Positions 1 through 9,676 of a stretch of DNA of 64,000 nucleotides are shown piece by piece. Where the stretch lies: NCBI GenBank assembly GCA_964658655.1, contig CAZZZL010000002.1, forward strand, positions 138,608 through 202,607, written 5' to 3'. Each line of letters begins with the position of its first letter. Position 1 is the stretch's first letter. Below the pieces are notes generated by a model. It was not told the DNA's origin and made no database searches. It saw only the letters and a list, made by a program, of their open reading frames with translations. The DNA comes from G963692885 sp964658655 (GTDB lineage: Bacteria > Acidobacteriota > Terriglobia > Terriglobales > Acidobacteriaceae). The translations under genes were made by a program, and so were the position numbers.

Positions 1-2
1 TA

Positions 3-578
3 GTCGACAAGATGATGTTTGAACTAGGTGGCGTGGCACTTGAGAATTGTATTGTCGATCTTGCTCCCGCTTTGAGTCTGCGATCCAAGGTGATAGCTGT
101 GGAGATGAATGGCAGATCGATCCCTTTTCACGTAAGGCAGAATGAACACGACCAGCACGTCGAAATTCGTCTTCAAAGCAAAAACTTATCAGATACGATT
201 GCAATTTACATGAAGGATGATTTCGGCCTTGCGCTGGAATCTTCTTTACCCGCCCTCGGCAGCACCAACCAGGGCCTCCGCATTCTTTCCGAGACGTGGT
301 CGCCGGACAGAGAAAAGCTCACGTTGGTTGCATCTTCAGCGGTTGACGGTACTTATGACGTTAACGTGTGGAACCCCTCCCAGGTAAGGGCAGTTGACGG
401 GGCCGCGCTGGTGCATGTTGACAGCGGCGATGATAAGCTGCGCATTACTACCGCGTCTGCAACAACAGATCAGAATGCCACTAAAACAGTAGTAATTCAC
501 TTCCATCCAGGTGTCCATGACAGAAAAAGCGATGATGAACGAGAAGCGACGCCGAAGGAGAGAATAAATGTCCATTAG
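3..578 (+). CDS. C-terminal part of an unidentified protein, probably a glycosidase accessory domain (5' end outside window)
   Basis: The frame is open from the first bases of the window, so the true start probably lies upstream. The first internal Met (base 12) has no signal peptide or clear ribosome-binding site. The visible 190 or so residues look like a beta-rich C-terminal domain, with phrases such as LRILSETWS, YDVNVWNPSQV and TKTVVIHFHPG, followed by a short charged tail. I know no catalytic motif here. The stop overlaps the next gene, a GH13 alpha-glucosidase, by 11 bases, so the two are translationally coupled. By context it may be the end of another glycan-degrading enzyme, but this is inference only. 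Confidence 0.6.
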   Translation, partial: VDKMMFELGGVALENCIVDLAPALSLRSKVIAVEMNGRSIPFHVRQNEHDQHVEIRLQSKNLSDTIAIYMKDDFGLALESSLPALGSTNQGLRILSETWSPDREKLTLVASSAVDGTYDVNVWNPSQVRAVDGAALVHVDSGDDKLRITTASATTDQNATKTVVIHFHPGVHDRKSDDEREATPKERINVH

Positions 579-2289
579 GCTCGGTAAGGCACTTAGCTTC
601 ATTGCTGGCTTTGCATTGGTGTCTTGTTGTGTGTACGGGCAGAATCATGTCGACAGTACCCCGGCGGCACCGTGGTGGAAGCACGCGGTCTTTTATGAGA
701 TATACCCACGCAGCTTTGCCGATAGTAACAATGATGGTATTGGCGACTTGAATGGCATCACTTCAAAGCTTGGCTATCTGAAAGAACTTGGAGTCGATGC
801 GATATGGATTTCGCCATGTTATCCCTCTCCACAGAAGGACTTTGGTTACGACGTGTCGGATTACGAGAACATAGATCCGATGTATGGAAACCTGGCGGAT
901 TTCGATCAACTGCATACCGCGGCTGAGCGGGATAATCTCCGCATCATCATGGACTATGTGCCGAATCATACTTCGGACCAGCACAAATGGTTTATCGACT
1001 CCCGGTCATCAAGAACATCACAGCATCGCGACTGGTATATATGGCGGGATGGGAAGAGCGGAGGGGCGCCTCCCAATAATTGGATATCCGATTTCGGCGG
1101 GTCTGCCTGGACTTACGACAAGTCGACCAGGCAGTACTACTATCACTATTTCGAAGCTGCGCAACCTGACCTGAACTGGCGAAATCCCGCAGTCCAAAAT
1201 GCAATGTTCGACGTTACCCGATTCTGGTACAAGCACGGGGTTGCCGGATTTCGAATGGATGCTGTAGATACTTTGTTTGAGGATCCACAGTTGCGTGATA
1301 ACCCTCTGCTTGCGACCATGAACGAGTTCGGCGATCGTGAGATGGTCAACAAATTCAATGACAAGCTCCCGGAAAATCACACGATCCTGCGACGTTTGCG
1401 CAAAATTGCCGACCAGAATAATGCAGTGCTTATCGGGGAAACGTGGACAGATAGTATGGGCGAACTGAAAGAGTATTATGGCGCCCACGACGACGAGATC
1501 CAATTACCAATGGATTTTATGTTCACAACGGTGAACGTCCTGTCCGCACAGAAATTTCGCAGACAGATTGCGTTGCAGGAGTCAGCAAAAGAATGGCCAG
1601 TCTATGTCATTAGCAACCATGACATGCAACGATCCTATAATCGCTATGGCAACGGCAAAGATAACGATCGTATTGCAAAGGTTATGGCAGGAATGTACCT
1701 CACGCTTCGCGGCACTCCGATCATGTACTACGGCGAAGAATTAGGCATGGAAAATAATGATCCGACAAGGAAAGAGGATGTAAAGGATCCTCTTGGCCAG
1801 TCGGGCTGGCCGGCAAATAAGGGGCGCGACGGTGAACGAACACCTATGCAGTGGGATGGTACCGCGAATGCCGGCTTTACGGGGGGAGTCCCTTGGCTGC
1901 CAATCCCAGAGAGCCATAAAACACATAATGTCGACCACGAGCTAAAGGATGCTGACTCGGTACTGAGGTTCTACAAGCAGCTTCTAGAAATTCGTCGCGG
2001 TAGCCCGGCGCTGCTCGACGGTGTGTACATTCCTTTGCTCGAAAGCGATCCGAATGTTCTTGGCTATTTGCGAAGTTATAAAGGCCAATCGACTGATTCG
2101 ATGGTTCTGGTCTTACTAAACATGTCAGCGAGTGAGCAGAAAGTTAAAGTTGATTTATCTGCACACGGTATTCAGGCCCGCAAGCGAACAATCCTCCTCA
2201 CGTCCCTAGTGACGGCACCATCTGAAGATGCACAACAGGCGATTATCATGGAACCGTTCTCGGTCTACATCGCCAGAATCTCGAGGTAA
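568..2289 (+). CDS. GH13 alpha-glucosidase / oligo-1,6-glucosidase-like, exported
   Basis: This 573-residue enzyme should hydrolyse alpha-1,4 or alpha-1,6 glucosidic bonds in short oligosaccharides. The four GH13 regions are visible: DYVPNHTS (about 129-136), GFRMDAVD with nucleophile Asp231, IGETW with acid/base Glu291, and ISNHD with Asp352. The QPDLNW motif near 199-204 is typical of the oligo-1,6-glucosidase and sucrose-isomerase side of the family. The N-terminus is a signal sequence, and LVSC (17-20) fits a lipobox, so it may be a lipoprotein facing the periplasm. The ATG has a good AAGGAG at 555-560, seven bases upstream. Coupled to the preceding gene; the GH172 gene follows five bases after its stop. 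Exact substrate cannot be read from sequence. Confidence 0.92.
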   Translation: MSIRLGKALSFIAGFALVSCCVYGQNHVDSTPAAPWWKHAVFYEIYPRSFADSNNDGIGDLNGITSKLGYLKELGVDAIWISPCYPSPQKDFGYDVSDYENIDPMYGNLADFDQLHTAAERDNLRIIMDYVPNHTSDQHKWFIDSRSSRTSQHRDWYIWRDGKSGGAPPNNWISDFGGSAWTYDKSTRQYYYHYFEAAQPDLNWRNPAVQNAMFDVTRFWYKHGVAGFRMDAVDTLFEDPQLRDNPLLATMNEFGDREMVNKFNDKLPENHTILRRLRKIADQNNAVLIGETWTDSMGELKEYYGAHDDEIQLPMDFMFTTVNVLSAQKFRRQIALQESAKEWPVYVISNHDMQRSYNRYGNGKDNDRIAKVMAGMYLTLRGTPIMYYGEELGMENNDPTRKEDVKDPLGQSGWPANKGRDGERTPMQWDGTANAGFTGGVPWLPIPESHKTHNVDHELKDADSVLRFYKQLLEIRRGSPALLDGVYIPLLESDPNVLGYLRSYKGQSTDSMVLVLLNMSASEQKVKVDLSAHGIQARKRTILLTSLVTAPSEDAQQAIIMEPFSVYIARISR

Positions 2290-2293
2290 AGAT

Positions 2294-3505
2294 ATGTATT
2301 CAATCGAGGCTACTGTTCAATGTTCTATAGTCAAGGCGCGGACTTACAAGCACCTGCACGCATTCTTGCTGCGACTTATGAGGATTAGCGTTTTAGGTTT
2401 CATTAGTGTGACGGCCATGGGCAATCCGGCAGTGGCCCAGGAGTCGACAATGCATAGCCTGATCGTGCCACACGAGTACGTGCAGAAGCGCGTCTCAAGC
2501 TATGACAGGACAGGTGGAAATGCCGATGCTGTCAGTGTTCTTGCCGGTGCCACGTACACTGTTCTGGACGAAGCAGGACCGGGAATTATCACCCATGTTT
2601 GGTTCACGATTGCTTCCCCTGAACAGTTCCATCTGAAGAAGATTGTTCTACGCATGTACTGGGATGGCGAAACGACGCCCAGCGTTGAAGCTCCGATCGG
2701 AGACTTCTTCGGTCTGGGACTCGGTCAATACTTTCTGTTCCAATCGACTCCGCTGGCTGTTGCTTCGGACAAAGCATTAAACAGTTTCTTCGCGATGCCA
2801 TTCAGGAAGAACGCTCGCATTACGATTACCAATCAAGGAGCGGAGGCGATAGACGCGCTTTATTTCAACGTGGACTATCAGGCCTATGCGCACCCGCTGC
2901 CGCCGGACACCCTCTATTTTCATGCTCAGTATCGCCAGGCGGCGCCCGCCAAGGGATGGACCAACCAATGGAAATCAAATGGCGAGCCTGCAGTAAATGA
3001 CAAGAAGAATCTAGATGGCGACGGTAATTACGTCTGGATGGACGCGAAGGGTAGCGGCCATTTCGTCGGAGTGACCATGTCCGTTCTACAGAATCAGGAT
3101 GGCTGGTGGGGCGAAGGGGATGACATGTTCTTCGTTGATGGAGAAGCCAAGCCATCGATCAATGGAACGGGTACGGAAGACTATTTTCTGGGTGCGTGGG
3201 ACTTCGGTGATCACGCTTTTTCCTATGCCAGTTTCGGCGCGCCTGTAAAAGGTGAAGAATTCGCGGGTAGCCGCTCGTCTGTCTACCGCTTTCATCTTGA
3301 TTCACCTATACCATTTACAAAATCAATGAAAGCTACCATCGAGCACGGGCATGCGAATCATCGATCGGACGACCTATTCTCGGTAGCTTACTGGTATCAG
3401 ACAGAACCACACGCAGCGTTTCCCATCCTTCCTTCAGTAGAGGAGAGAATTCCGCGCATCTTTCCGGTTGGTGGGCCTGGCAATGCCGGCAAGTCAACTC
3501 AGTAG
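2294..3505 (+). CDS. GH172 (DUF2961) family secreted glycoside hydrolase
   Basis: A 403-residue DUF2961 protein. Family members form a jelly-roll oligomer and act on fructofuranose or arabinofuranose linkages (GH172). Family hallmarks seen are YDRTGGNAD near the N-terminus, GPGIITHVWFTI, and GTGTEDYFLGAWDF with Glu295, the type of acidic residue expected in the active site. I placed the start at ATG 2294, five bases after the alpha-glucosidase stop with GAGG upstream. A shorter start at 2378 would give a more conventional signal peptide (RISVLGFISVTAMGNPAVAQ), because the 2294 start leaves a long basic leader. Its stop TAG abuts the stop of the convergent downstream gene with no spacer. Substrate unknown. 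Confidence 0.85.
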   Translation: MYSIEATVQCSIVKARTYKHLHAFLLRLMRISVLGFISVTAMGNPAVAQESTMHSLIVPHEYVQKRVSSYDRTGGNADAVSVLAGATYTVLDEAGPGIITHVWFTIASPEQFHLKKIVLRMYWDGETTPSVEAPIGDFFGLGLGQYFLFQSTPLAVASDKALNSFFAMPFRKNARITITNQGAEAIDALYFNVDYQAYAHPLPPDTLYFHAQYRQAAPAKGWTNQWKSNGEPAVNDKKNLDGDGNYVWMDAKGSGHFVGVTMSVLQNQDGWWGEGDDMFFVDGEAKPSINGTGTEDYFLGAWDFGDHAFSYASFGAPVKGEEFAGSRSSVYRFHLDSPIPFTKSMKATIEHGHANHRSDDLFSVAYWYQTEPHAAFPILPSVEERIPRIFPVGGPGNAGKSTQ

Positions 3506-5674
3506 TTAATTCGCTTCCGCCGTGTCACGTACACAGCGGAAGCCGATAGTCGCCGACCTATCCTTGCTGGGCGCCATGAGTAGCAGCTTGCCATGCTGGT
3601 CGTCCTGGTAGGCTTGCGGAAAATACCACTTGGATCCTTGCGGTTGATAATAGCTTCCACCGCGCACAATTGCGGCACGCGTATGTTCATCTTCGTACTC
3701 GTCTGTCCACTGCCAGACATTACCGACAAGATCCATTACCCCGAACGGGCTTCCGCCGGCCGGATGCGCATCAACCGCATCGGGCCCGCGAAGTGTCCGG
3801 CCCTGCTCCGGATGCGGAGTCAAGTCCGCATGCCATACGTTGCCCCACGGATAAAGTCGCTCATCTGTACCCTGAGCAGCGTATTGCCACTCCCATTCAT
3901 GAGGTAGTCGTTTTCCCGCCCATGCTGCGTAAGAACGCGCATCCTCAATGGCTATCCAGGTGACGGGTTTCTTCTCCCATCCTTGTGGGTATGTCCCATT
4001 CTTCCAATCCTTCAAAAAATTAAGACTGTCAGCCGGATAGTAGTTAGTAGCAATAAGGAACTGCTTAAATTGTTCATTTGTAACTGGGTACTTATCCATG
4101 TAGAACGACTTGATATGCAGGCGATGGTCGTGGAAACGGCGCGGCGACTCTTCCCATGGATATTGCACATCTACGCCATTGTCATCTCCGCCTTCAACCT
4201 CAATGCCTTCGACTCGAAAGACATAATCAGCTGCAGGCACCAGCGTCATGTCCGAGGGATCGGCGGTTGCCGTCTTAGTCGGAGCTATCGGAACAATTGT
4301 CTGCGGTAAAACCTTCCAGATATTGCCATAGCTCGAGAGCGGCGTTGCCGTGACAGACTTCATAGTCGCCATGAGCGCGATCATATTTCTATCGGCGTCA
4401 CCTGGCAGCGCGGCGATGGCGGCAATGTCATGCGGTCCGATGGCGAAGCTCAGAACAGCGCCGCCATCTTTGTGTTCCGGAGTCAACTCGACACCGTGGT
4501 AAAGATCGAAATAACGCATGCCGGTTTTACCGTGGGCCACCAATTGCCGACCATCCACGTCGTAATCATTGCGATTTACAATCGTCCACACCGTGCTATC
4601 GCCCAGTGGCCAGCGGCTCGCGAAGACCCCGTAGCGGATCATCGGATAGAACGGCTCCCAATCCTTACTGACGAGGAATGGTGCCACCCCGCGTTCAATT
4701 GTGGCGACCCTCCGTGTTAGTTCAGCGTCGTGGGGAGTTATTCCATTCCAGATTCCCCAGATATTTTCCCAACTCTCCCATCCCACGCCATTAAAAAATG
4801 CCATTTGCAGGTCGTCAGTCTTTTCGCGGTTCCATCTATCTGAAATATTCACCATGTGGCGTGGCTCTAACCATTTGAACTTATCGACTTTTGGCTCGAA
4901 AGGGAATTGATACTGGCCCCATGTCATTACATCCCAGGCAAGCGCTTCGTCGTGCGGACTTATCTCCGGCTCGAAGGCGAGCGGATGGTGGATGTCGATC
5001 GCTGCCTTGGAAAAAGCCAGCGGAACACCGTCCTGTGTGTCGCCGTTAATGCCGTCGGCGTCGATCTCTTTCATCATCTCGGCAAGTGCTTCCGGCCACG
5101 GCTTTTGTGGGTCGCGGGTGCCCTGGTCCCACATCATCATCGGGAATAGCACTCGGACATTCCTTCGATGAAAGTCAGCGACCATCTGCCGGACACCTTC
5201 TACTCCCCCGGGCATTGCCTGCACCATATCCAACTGGTTGCGGTCGTCGACGCCGAGGTTGGGGTAAGTGGGCCAGACAAGTACGGCATCGATACCCCCG
5301 TATCTTTTTTTCAGATCGTCGAGATAACGATCGACGGTATATTTCCCGGTGGCTGGATTGTATAGGTAGCGATCTTCAACCATCATCTGGGGTTGAATGA
5401 AGCTCGATTGTGTCCAACGCAGAGCGGGCATTTTATAGAAATCGTCGGAGAAGCCGATGCGGATAAGGCGTTCGTTTCGCCAATGAGTAATGTCGCGGAG
5501 CCACGCGGTGTACTCATCGGTGCAATAAGGCCGAGGCTCGCCTTCGCCGCCCAGGGCAAGGCAGGGAGGTCCCGGAATCTGCTGATCGACTGCAGGGAAG
5601 CGCGTATCCTGTGCTATCGCAATCGTTGCGAGGCTGGCGACAAACAGGCAGGCAAACTGGTGGAGTCGGACCAT
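3506..5674 (-). CDS. Secreted two-domain protein: glycosidase-like barrel fused to SUMF1/FGE-like domain
   Basis: About 722 residues with a signal peptide ending near AIAQ. The first ~430 residues resemble a TIM-barrel glycosidase of the alpha-galactosidase type (YGGIDAVLVWPTYPNLG, VRVLFPMMMWDQG, DADGINGDTQDG) followed by a beta domain. The last ~220 residues are a SUMF1-type fold: MDKYPVTNEQF, PVTWIAIEDARSYAAWAGKRLPHE (split here into two short motifs), YPWGN, GNVWQWT, and the terminal GFRC. Authentic formylglycine-generating enzymes carry two cysteines soon after the GGSY motif; here that stretch (GGSYYQPQGSKWY) has none, so sulfatase-activating chemistry is unlikely and binding or an unknown oxidase role is more plausible. 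ATG 5674 is spaced 10 bases from AAGGAG; TTG 5680 is the alternative start. Divergent from the TonB receptor gene. Confidence 0.8.
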   Translation of the reverse strand: MVRLHQFACLFVASLATIAIAQDTRFPAVDQQIPGPPCLALGGEGEPRPYCTDEYTAWLRDITHWRNERLIRIGFSDDFYKMPALRWTQSSFIQPQMMVEDRYLYNPATGKYTVDRYLDDLKKRYGGIDAVLVWPTYPNLGVDDRNQLDMVQAMPGGVEGVRQMVADFHRRNVRVLFPMMMWDQGTRDPQKPWPEALAEMMKEIDADGINGDTQDGVPLAFSKAAIDIHHPLAFEPEISPHDEALAWDVMTWGQYQFPFEPKVDKFKWLEPRHMVNISDRWNREKTDDLQMAFFNGVGWESWENIWGIWNGITPHDAELTRRVATIERGVAPFLVSKDWEPFYPMIRYGVFASRWPLGDSTVWTIVNRNDYDVDGRQLVAHGKTGMRYFDLYHGVELTPEHKDGGAVLSFAIGPHDIAAIAALPGDADRNMIALMATMKSVTATPLSSYGNIWKVLPQTIVPIAPTKTATADPSDMTLVPAADYVFRVEGIEVEGGDDNGVDVQYPWEESPRRFHDHRLHIKSFYMDKYPVTNEQFKQFLIATNYYPADSLNFLKDWKNGTYPQGWEKKPVTWIAIEDARSYAAWAGKRLPHEWEWQYAAQGTDERLYPWGNVWHADLTPHPEQGRTLRGPDAVDAHPAGGSPFGVMDLVGNVWQWTDEYEDEHTRAAIVRGGSYYQPQGSKWYFPQAYQDDQHGKLLLMAPSKDRSATIGFRCVRDTAEAN

Positions 5675-5832
5675 CGGCAATGTGCTCCTTCACGACGCGC
5701 TTCGTTTGGCAGTCGCACGTAAGGCGGTAATCGAAGATTCTGTAAACGGCGCCTTCGATTATCTACATGTGAAAACAAGAGGATAAAGAACCTATGGAGC
5801 GAGGTCGACAGGGTTCGCATTTATTTCTTTCT

Positions 5833-5840
5833 AAACGTTT
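5833..5840. promoter_or_regulatory. Candidate LacI-family operator (AAACGTTT) in a divergent promoter region
   Basis: The roughly 235-base gap between the divergent SUMF1-fusion and TonB-receptor genes contains an AT-rich stretch (about 5818-5862) with the perfect palindrome AAACGTTT. A central CG flanked by A/T half-sites is typical of LacI/GalR-family operators, which often control glycan-use loci. The right flank (CGTTTCA) fits the family pattern better than the left. No regulator gene is present in the window, so the assignment is tentative. No other conserved site was seen in this gap. Confidence 0.35.
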
Positions 5841-5912
5841 CAATTTTAATGTACTATCTGCGTCACCGGCAGCCTTCATCCCTTCGTTGCATGCTCCAGC
5901 TGCTCAGTGTCC

Positions 5913-8900
5913 ATGTCATTCCGGAGATTTCTCACCGTGCGTATAGAACGTCTTCTCTCTCTTGCTGCAGTCGTGTCGATCTGCTCGATTGCCCCTAGCG
6001 CATCCGCACAAATTACTGCAGGCATTACCGGAACCATTCATGATGCCTCGGGGGCGGTGATTCCGAACGCGAAGATCGTGGTCTTTAATAAAGACCGCGG
6101 CGTCAACAGGGAGTCGGTCAGCGATTCGTCTGGGGATTACCTGGTGCAGGGACTGGGCGAGGGCACTTACTCCGTCAAGATTACCGCGAAGGGGTTTCAG
6201 AGCTTTCTCGCCGAAAATCAGGTAATGCGCGTCGGCCAGAACATCCGCGTGGACGCCACCCTGAGCATTGGCAGTTCTACGACGCAGGTGACCGTTGAGG
6301 GCTCGAGCGCTGGCACGATCGAAACACAAAGTTCGGAATTGTCGTCGACGATTACTTCGAAGCAGATCAGCCAGCTGGAGCTGAATGGACGATCGTTTGT
6401 GCAACTCGTCGAGCTGTCGCCGGGCGTGAGCAATCAGACCAATCAATCCGCGGGGACCACCGGCCCCAGCGGCAGTGTCAGCTATTCAATCAACGGCGGT
6501 CGCACGGAATATAACAATTGGGAGATTGACGGCGGAGACGTGATGGACTCCGGCAGCATGTCGAATCTGAATGTGTTCCCGAACGTGGATGCGCTTGACC
6601 AGGTGCAGGTGTTTACCTCCAGCTACGACGCACAGTACGGGCGCAGCGGTTCGGGCGCGGTGGAGGCCGTGACCAAATCTGGTACGAATAAATTCCATGG
6701 GGAAGCGTTCGAGTTCTTGCGCAACCAGTTATTCAATGCGAAGAACTACTTCAATGCGCCCGGCGAGCGGATTGGTGCTTATAAGAAGCATGATTTCGGC
6801 GGTACCGTAGGCGGTCCCATCATCAAGGACAAGCTGTTCTTCTTCTACTCAGAAGAGCTGAGGCGCGAGAATGTTCCGGGTTTCTACAACACAGCTATTC
6901 CGACCAATGCGGAGAGGGGTGGCAATTTCAATGCTGTCTGTCCGGCGGCTGGGACAGTGTTCATGCGAACTCCAACGGTCTATCCGGACTGTCCAGCCTA
7001 TCTGGATGATCCAGCTGGAAGCGGAGGCCTGATTGGATTTCCAAACAATAATCTCAGTAGCTTCATCGATCCTAACGCCAAAATTCTCCTTAACTATATT
7101 CCTCAGCAGAACGCGACTGTCAATGGAGTGCCCTATTTTCAGGAGGCTGCCGGTGCTCCTTACACATCGCATGAGGAGCTTTTCAAGATTGATGACAACA
7201 TCAACGAGAAGCTTCATGCCTCATTTCGGTTTATTCATGACTCCACAACTCTCACCTACCTGACATCAGTGCCGGCATTTCCTGCTTATTCCAATCTGCC
7301 TGGCATTCCGGGAAAAGAACTCGGCCCGGGCGTGTCAATTGTGGCGAACCTGCAGTGGACTATTTCGCCAAACATGACAAACGAGTTTATGGTCGGCTAT
7401 GGTGCGAATCATTTGTCGATTGTTACGACGACAGATGCTGCCAAAACTCCGGCCGGCCTGACGATGACTTCACTTTTCCCAAATGGTTTTGGCGGCAAGG
7501 TGCCATCATTCAATATAGGTGGCGGCGAGACGTTCGGTAGTCTCATCCAGGACGCGGGTGCGACTCCTTTTTATAACTCGAACCCCACCTACACCTATCG
7601 CGATACGCTGACCCAACTGGTGAAGGCGCACAACCTTAAGTATGGTTTCTACTTTACCGCTAACCAGAAAAACGAAGATTCAGTCGGTAACACACAGGGA
7701 AATCTTGGATTTGGTCCCAACGGAGCCTCCTCTTTCATGTCAAGCTTCGCGACGGACGGCCATCCGCCAAGCACTGGCAACGGCTTTTCAGATTTTCTTA
7801 CTGGGGAAATATCCTCCTACAGCCAATCAAATCAGCAGCCGAAATATCATTTTAAGTTCAAGATATTCGAGCCGTTTGTCCAGGATGATTGGCATGTGAG
7901 CAAGAAGTTAACTTTAAATCTCGGTCTCCGCATCAGTATGTTCGGTCTCTACACTGAGAAAAACAATCTTTCCTATAACTTCGATCCAGCCGCCTACAAG
8001 CAGTCTGATATGCCGACAGTGGATCCCAACACTGGTGCACTTGACTTCGCTCCAGGTCAAAGTATTGAACACCTCAGCGGTATCGTGCAATGCGGCGTAA
8101 CTGTTGGCGTGCCTAAGGGCTGTATGCCAGGACATATCTGGAATCCGGCACCACGCATCGGCTTTGCCTACGATCCATTCGGTGACGGGAAGACAGCTAT
8201 TCGTGCAGCCTATGGAATTTTCTATGAGCACACGAATGGCAATGAAGCTAATGCGGAATCGCTCGAAGGTCAGCCGCCGCTGGTGCTCACGCCGATTCAG
8301 TTTTATCCAGCAGGCTACAGGGGAATTGGCGGAGGCCAATACTTCCCGCTTGTAGTTAACTCCATCCCAACAAAGGTGAAGTGGCCCTACGTGCAGCAGT
8401 ATCACATGGACATTCAGCGCGAGTTGATGAAGAACACGATCGCCACCTTTTCATATGTCGGCGCGAAGGGAACACACCTGACGCTGCAGCGCGATCTCAA
8501 CCAGATCTCGGATCTTCCGCAGTCGGAGAACCCATTTCCAAAGGGTGAGCCTCTCACAAATCAGATATGCTCAGACGCAGGAAATAATGGGACAGCTACA
8601 ACGGCTGGTGGAATTCCTATTGTGGGCGATGCTTTCACGCATCTAATGATTGCGTGTGGCAACGTCAATGTGGATACGATGAGAACACAGTTTCCAGGCT
8701 GGGATACGATCGACGGCATTGGTTATGGTGCCAGCTCTTCCTATAATGCGCTGCAGGTATCAGCTCGCCGCACCTCCAATAACCTGGAACTAACGCTGGC
8801 CTACACCTATAGCCATGCCATTGACGATGAGTCGGACCGTTACGACGGAAACTTCGTCGACTCGTACAATCTCAAATCTAACCGCGCCAGTTCAAACCTC

Positions 8901-9557
8901 GACCAGCGGCAAATTCTGAACTTCAGCTATATCTACACTCTGCCGACACTGTCAGAGCACAACCGTCTTATTCGTTCGGCGCTGGGCGGATGGGAATGGT
9001 CAGGTATCACCGAGATACAGACCGGCAGGCCCTTCAGTATTACGAGTGGGCAGTTCTATGACAACGCTGGCGCGGCCAATGGAGAAGGCACCGGCGCTTA
9101 CATGGACGTTGCTCCGGGGATAAGTAAGTATAAGATCACCAGCCCCAAGACACAGAGAGGCATCTATGGTCCGCTCTTGGCCAATCCGGCGGCCTACAAC
9201 GCGCCAACTGGTTTAACTTTCGGCGACTCCGGTCGAAATTCAATCTACTCGCCGAAAACCTCTAACTTCGACATGGGCGTCTTCAAGCATTTCCCGATCA
9301 CTGAGAAGGTCACGACAGAGTTTCGCGCAGAAGCTTTCAACGTCTTCAATCACTCGCAGTTCACAGGCCTGAACAATTCCTCGGGTTGTTACGGACCGAA
9401 TGCTGGGTTCGCCAATAACGCGGGCAATGCTGTCTGCGTAAATGGCTCTACCCCGGATCAGAACGGCACGCAGTCAATCCTACCGTCGGGCTTCCTGCAT
9501 CCGGGTGGTGTGCACGATCCGCGTCTCGTCCAATTTGCGTTGAAAGTACTCTTTTAA
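5913..9557 (+). CDS. TonB-dependent receptor, Oar-like, with N-terminal carboxypeptidase-regulatory domain
   Basis: An outer-membrane transporter of about 1,214 residues. After a signal peptide (cleavage near APSASAQ) comes a CarboxypepD_reg-like beta-sandwich (about 35-125; ITGTIHDASGAVIPNAKI), then the plug (ELNGRSFVQLVELSPGV, INGGRTEYNNWEIDGGD, YDAQYGRSGSGAVEAVTKSG) and a long beta-barrel ending in FALKVLF, a terminal aromatic residue suited to Bam insertion. This architecture is abundant in Terriglobia, where it substitutes for SusC-like uptake of oligosaccharides. ATG 5913 is used; GTG 5907 and GTG 5937 are alternatives and no strong ribosome-binding site decides. The glycosidase neighbours suggest an oligosaccharide ligand. 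A strong hairpin follows the stop. Confidence 0.93.
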   Translation: MSFRRFLTVRIERLLSLAAVVSICSIAPSASAQITAGITGTIHDASGAVIPNAKIVVFNKDRGVNRESVSDSSGDYLVQGLGEGTYSVKITAKGFQSFLAENQVMRVGQNIRVDATLSIGSSTTQVTVEGSSAGTIETQSSELSSTITSKQISQLELNGRSFVQLVELSPGVSNQTNQSAGTTGPSGSVSYSINGGRTEYNNWEIDGGDVMDSGSMSNLNVFPNVDALDQVQVFTSSYDAQYGRSGSGAVEAVTKSGTNKFHGEAFEFLRNQLFNAKNYFNAPGERIGAYKKHDFGGTVGGPIIKDKLFFFYSEELRRENVPGFYNTAIPTNAERGGNFNAVCPAAGTVFMRTPTVYPDCPAYLDDPAGSGGLIGFPNNNLSSFIDPNAKILLNYIPQQNATVNGVPYFQEAAGAPYTSHEELFKIDDNINEKLHASFRFIHDSTTLTYLTSVPAFPAYSNLPGIPGKELGPGVSIVANLQWTISPNMTNEFMVGYGANHLSIVTTTDAAKTPAGLTMTSLFPNGFGGKVPSFNIGGGETFGSLIQDAGATPFYNSNPTYTYRDTLTQLVKAHNLKYGFYFTANQKNEDSVGNTQGNLGFGPNGASSFMSSFATDGHPPSTGNGFSDFLTGEISSYSQSNQQPKYHFKFKIFEPFVQDDWHVSKKLTLNLGLRISMFGLYTEKNNLSYNFDPAAYKQSDMPTVDPNTGALDFAPGQSIEHLSGIVQCGVTVGVPKGCMPGHIWNPAPRIGFAYDPFGDGKTAIRAAYGIFYEHTNGNEANAESLEGQPPLVLTPIQFYPAGYRGIGGGQYFPLVVNSIPTKVKWPYVQQYHMDIQRELMKNTIATFSYVGAKGTHLTLQRDLNQISDLPQSENPFPKGEPLTNQICSDAGNNGTATTAGGIPIVGDAFTHLMIACGNVNVDTMRTQFPGWDTIDGIGYGASSSYNALQVSARRTSNNLELTLAYTYSHAIDDESDRYDGNFVDSYNLKSNRASSNLDQRQILNFSYIYTLPTLSEHNRLIRSALGGWEWSGITEIQTGRPFSITSGQFYDNAGAANGEGTGAYMDVAPGISKYKITSPKTQRGIYGPLLANPAAYNAPTGLTFGDSGRNSIYSPKTSNFDMGVFKHFPITEKVTTEFRAEAFNVFNHSQFTGLNNSSGCYGPNAGFANNAGNAVCVNGSTPDQNGTQSILPSGFLHPGGVHDPRLVQFALKVLF

Positions 9558-9581
9558 ATTCGATCAAACACCACTGACTGC

Positions 9582-9619
9582 CGGCCTGTGAGCGCCTACT
9601 CCTTTGCGCACACAGGCCG
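9582..9619 (+). terminator. Strong stem-loop after the TonB receptor gene (no U-tract)
   Basis: CGGCCTGTG (9582-9590) pairs perfectly with CACAGGCCG (9611-9619); after an A/A mismatch a further GCG/CGC pair continues the stem around a 12-base loop. It lies 25 bases after the receptor stop and before the GH20 gene. It lacks a following T-run, so it is either a hairpin-dependent or Rho-assisted terminator or an mRNA 3'-end stabiliser. Confidence 0.6.
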
Positions 9620-9676
9620 TCGATCGTTGCGGTTAGAATGGTGTGGACACAGCCCTCCTAATAAGGAACATCACGA

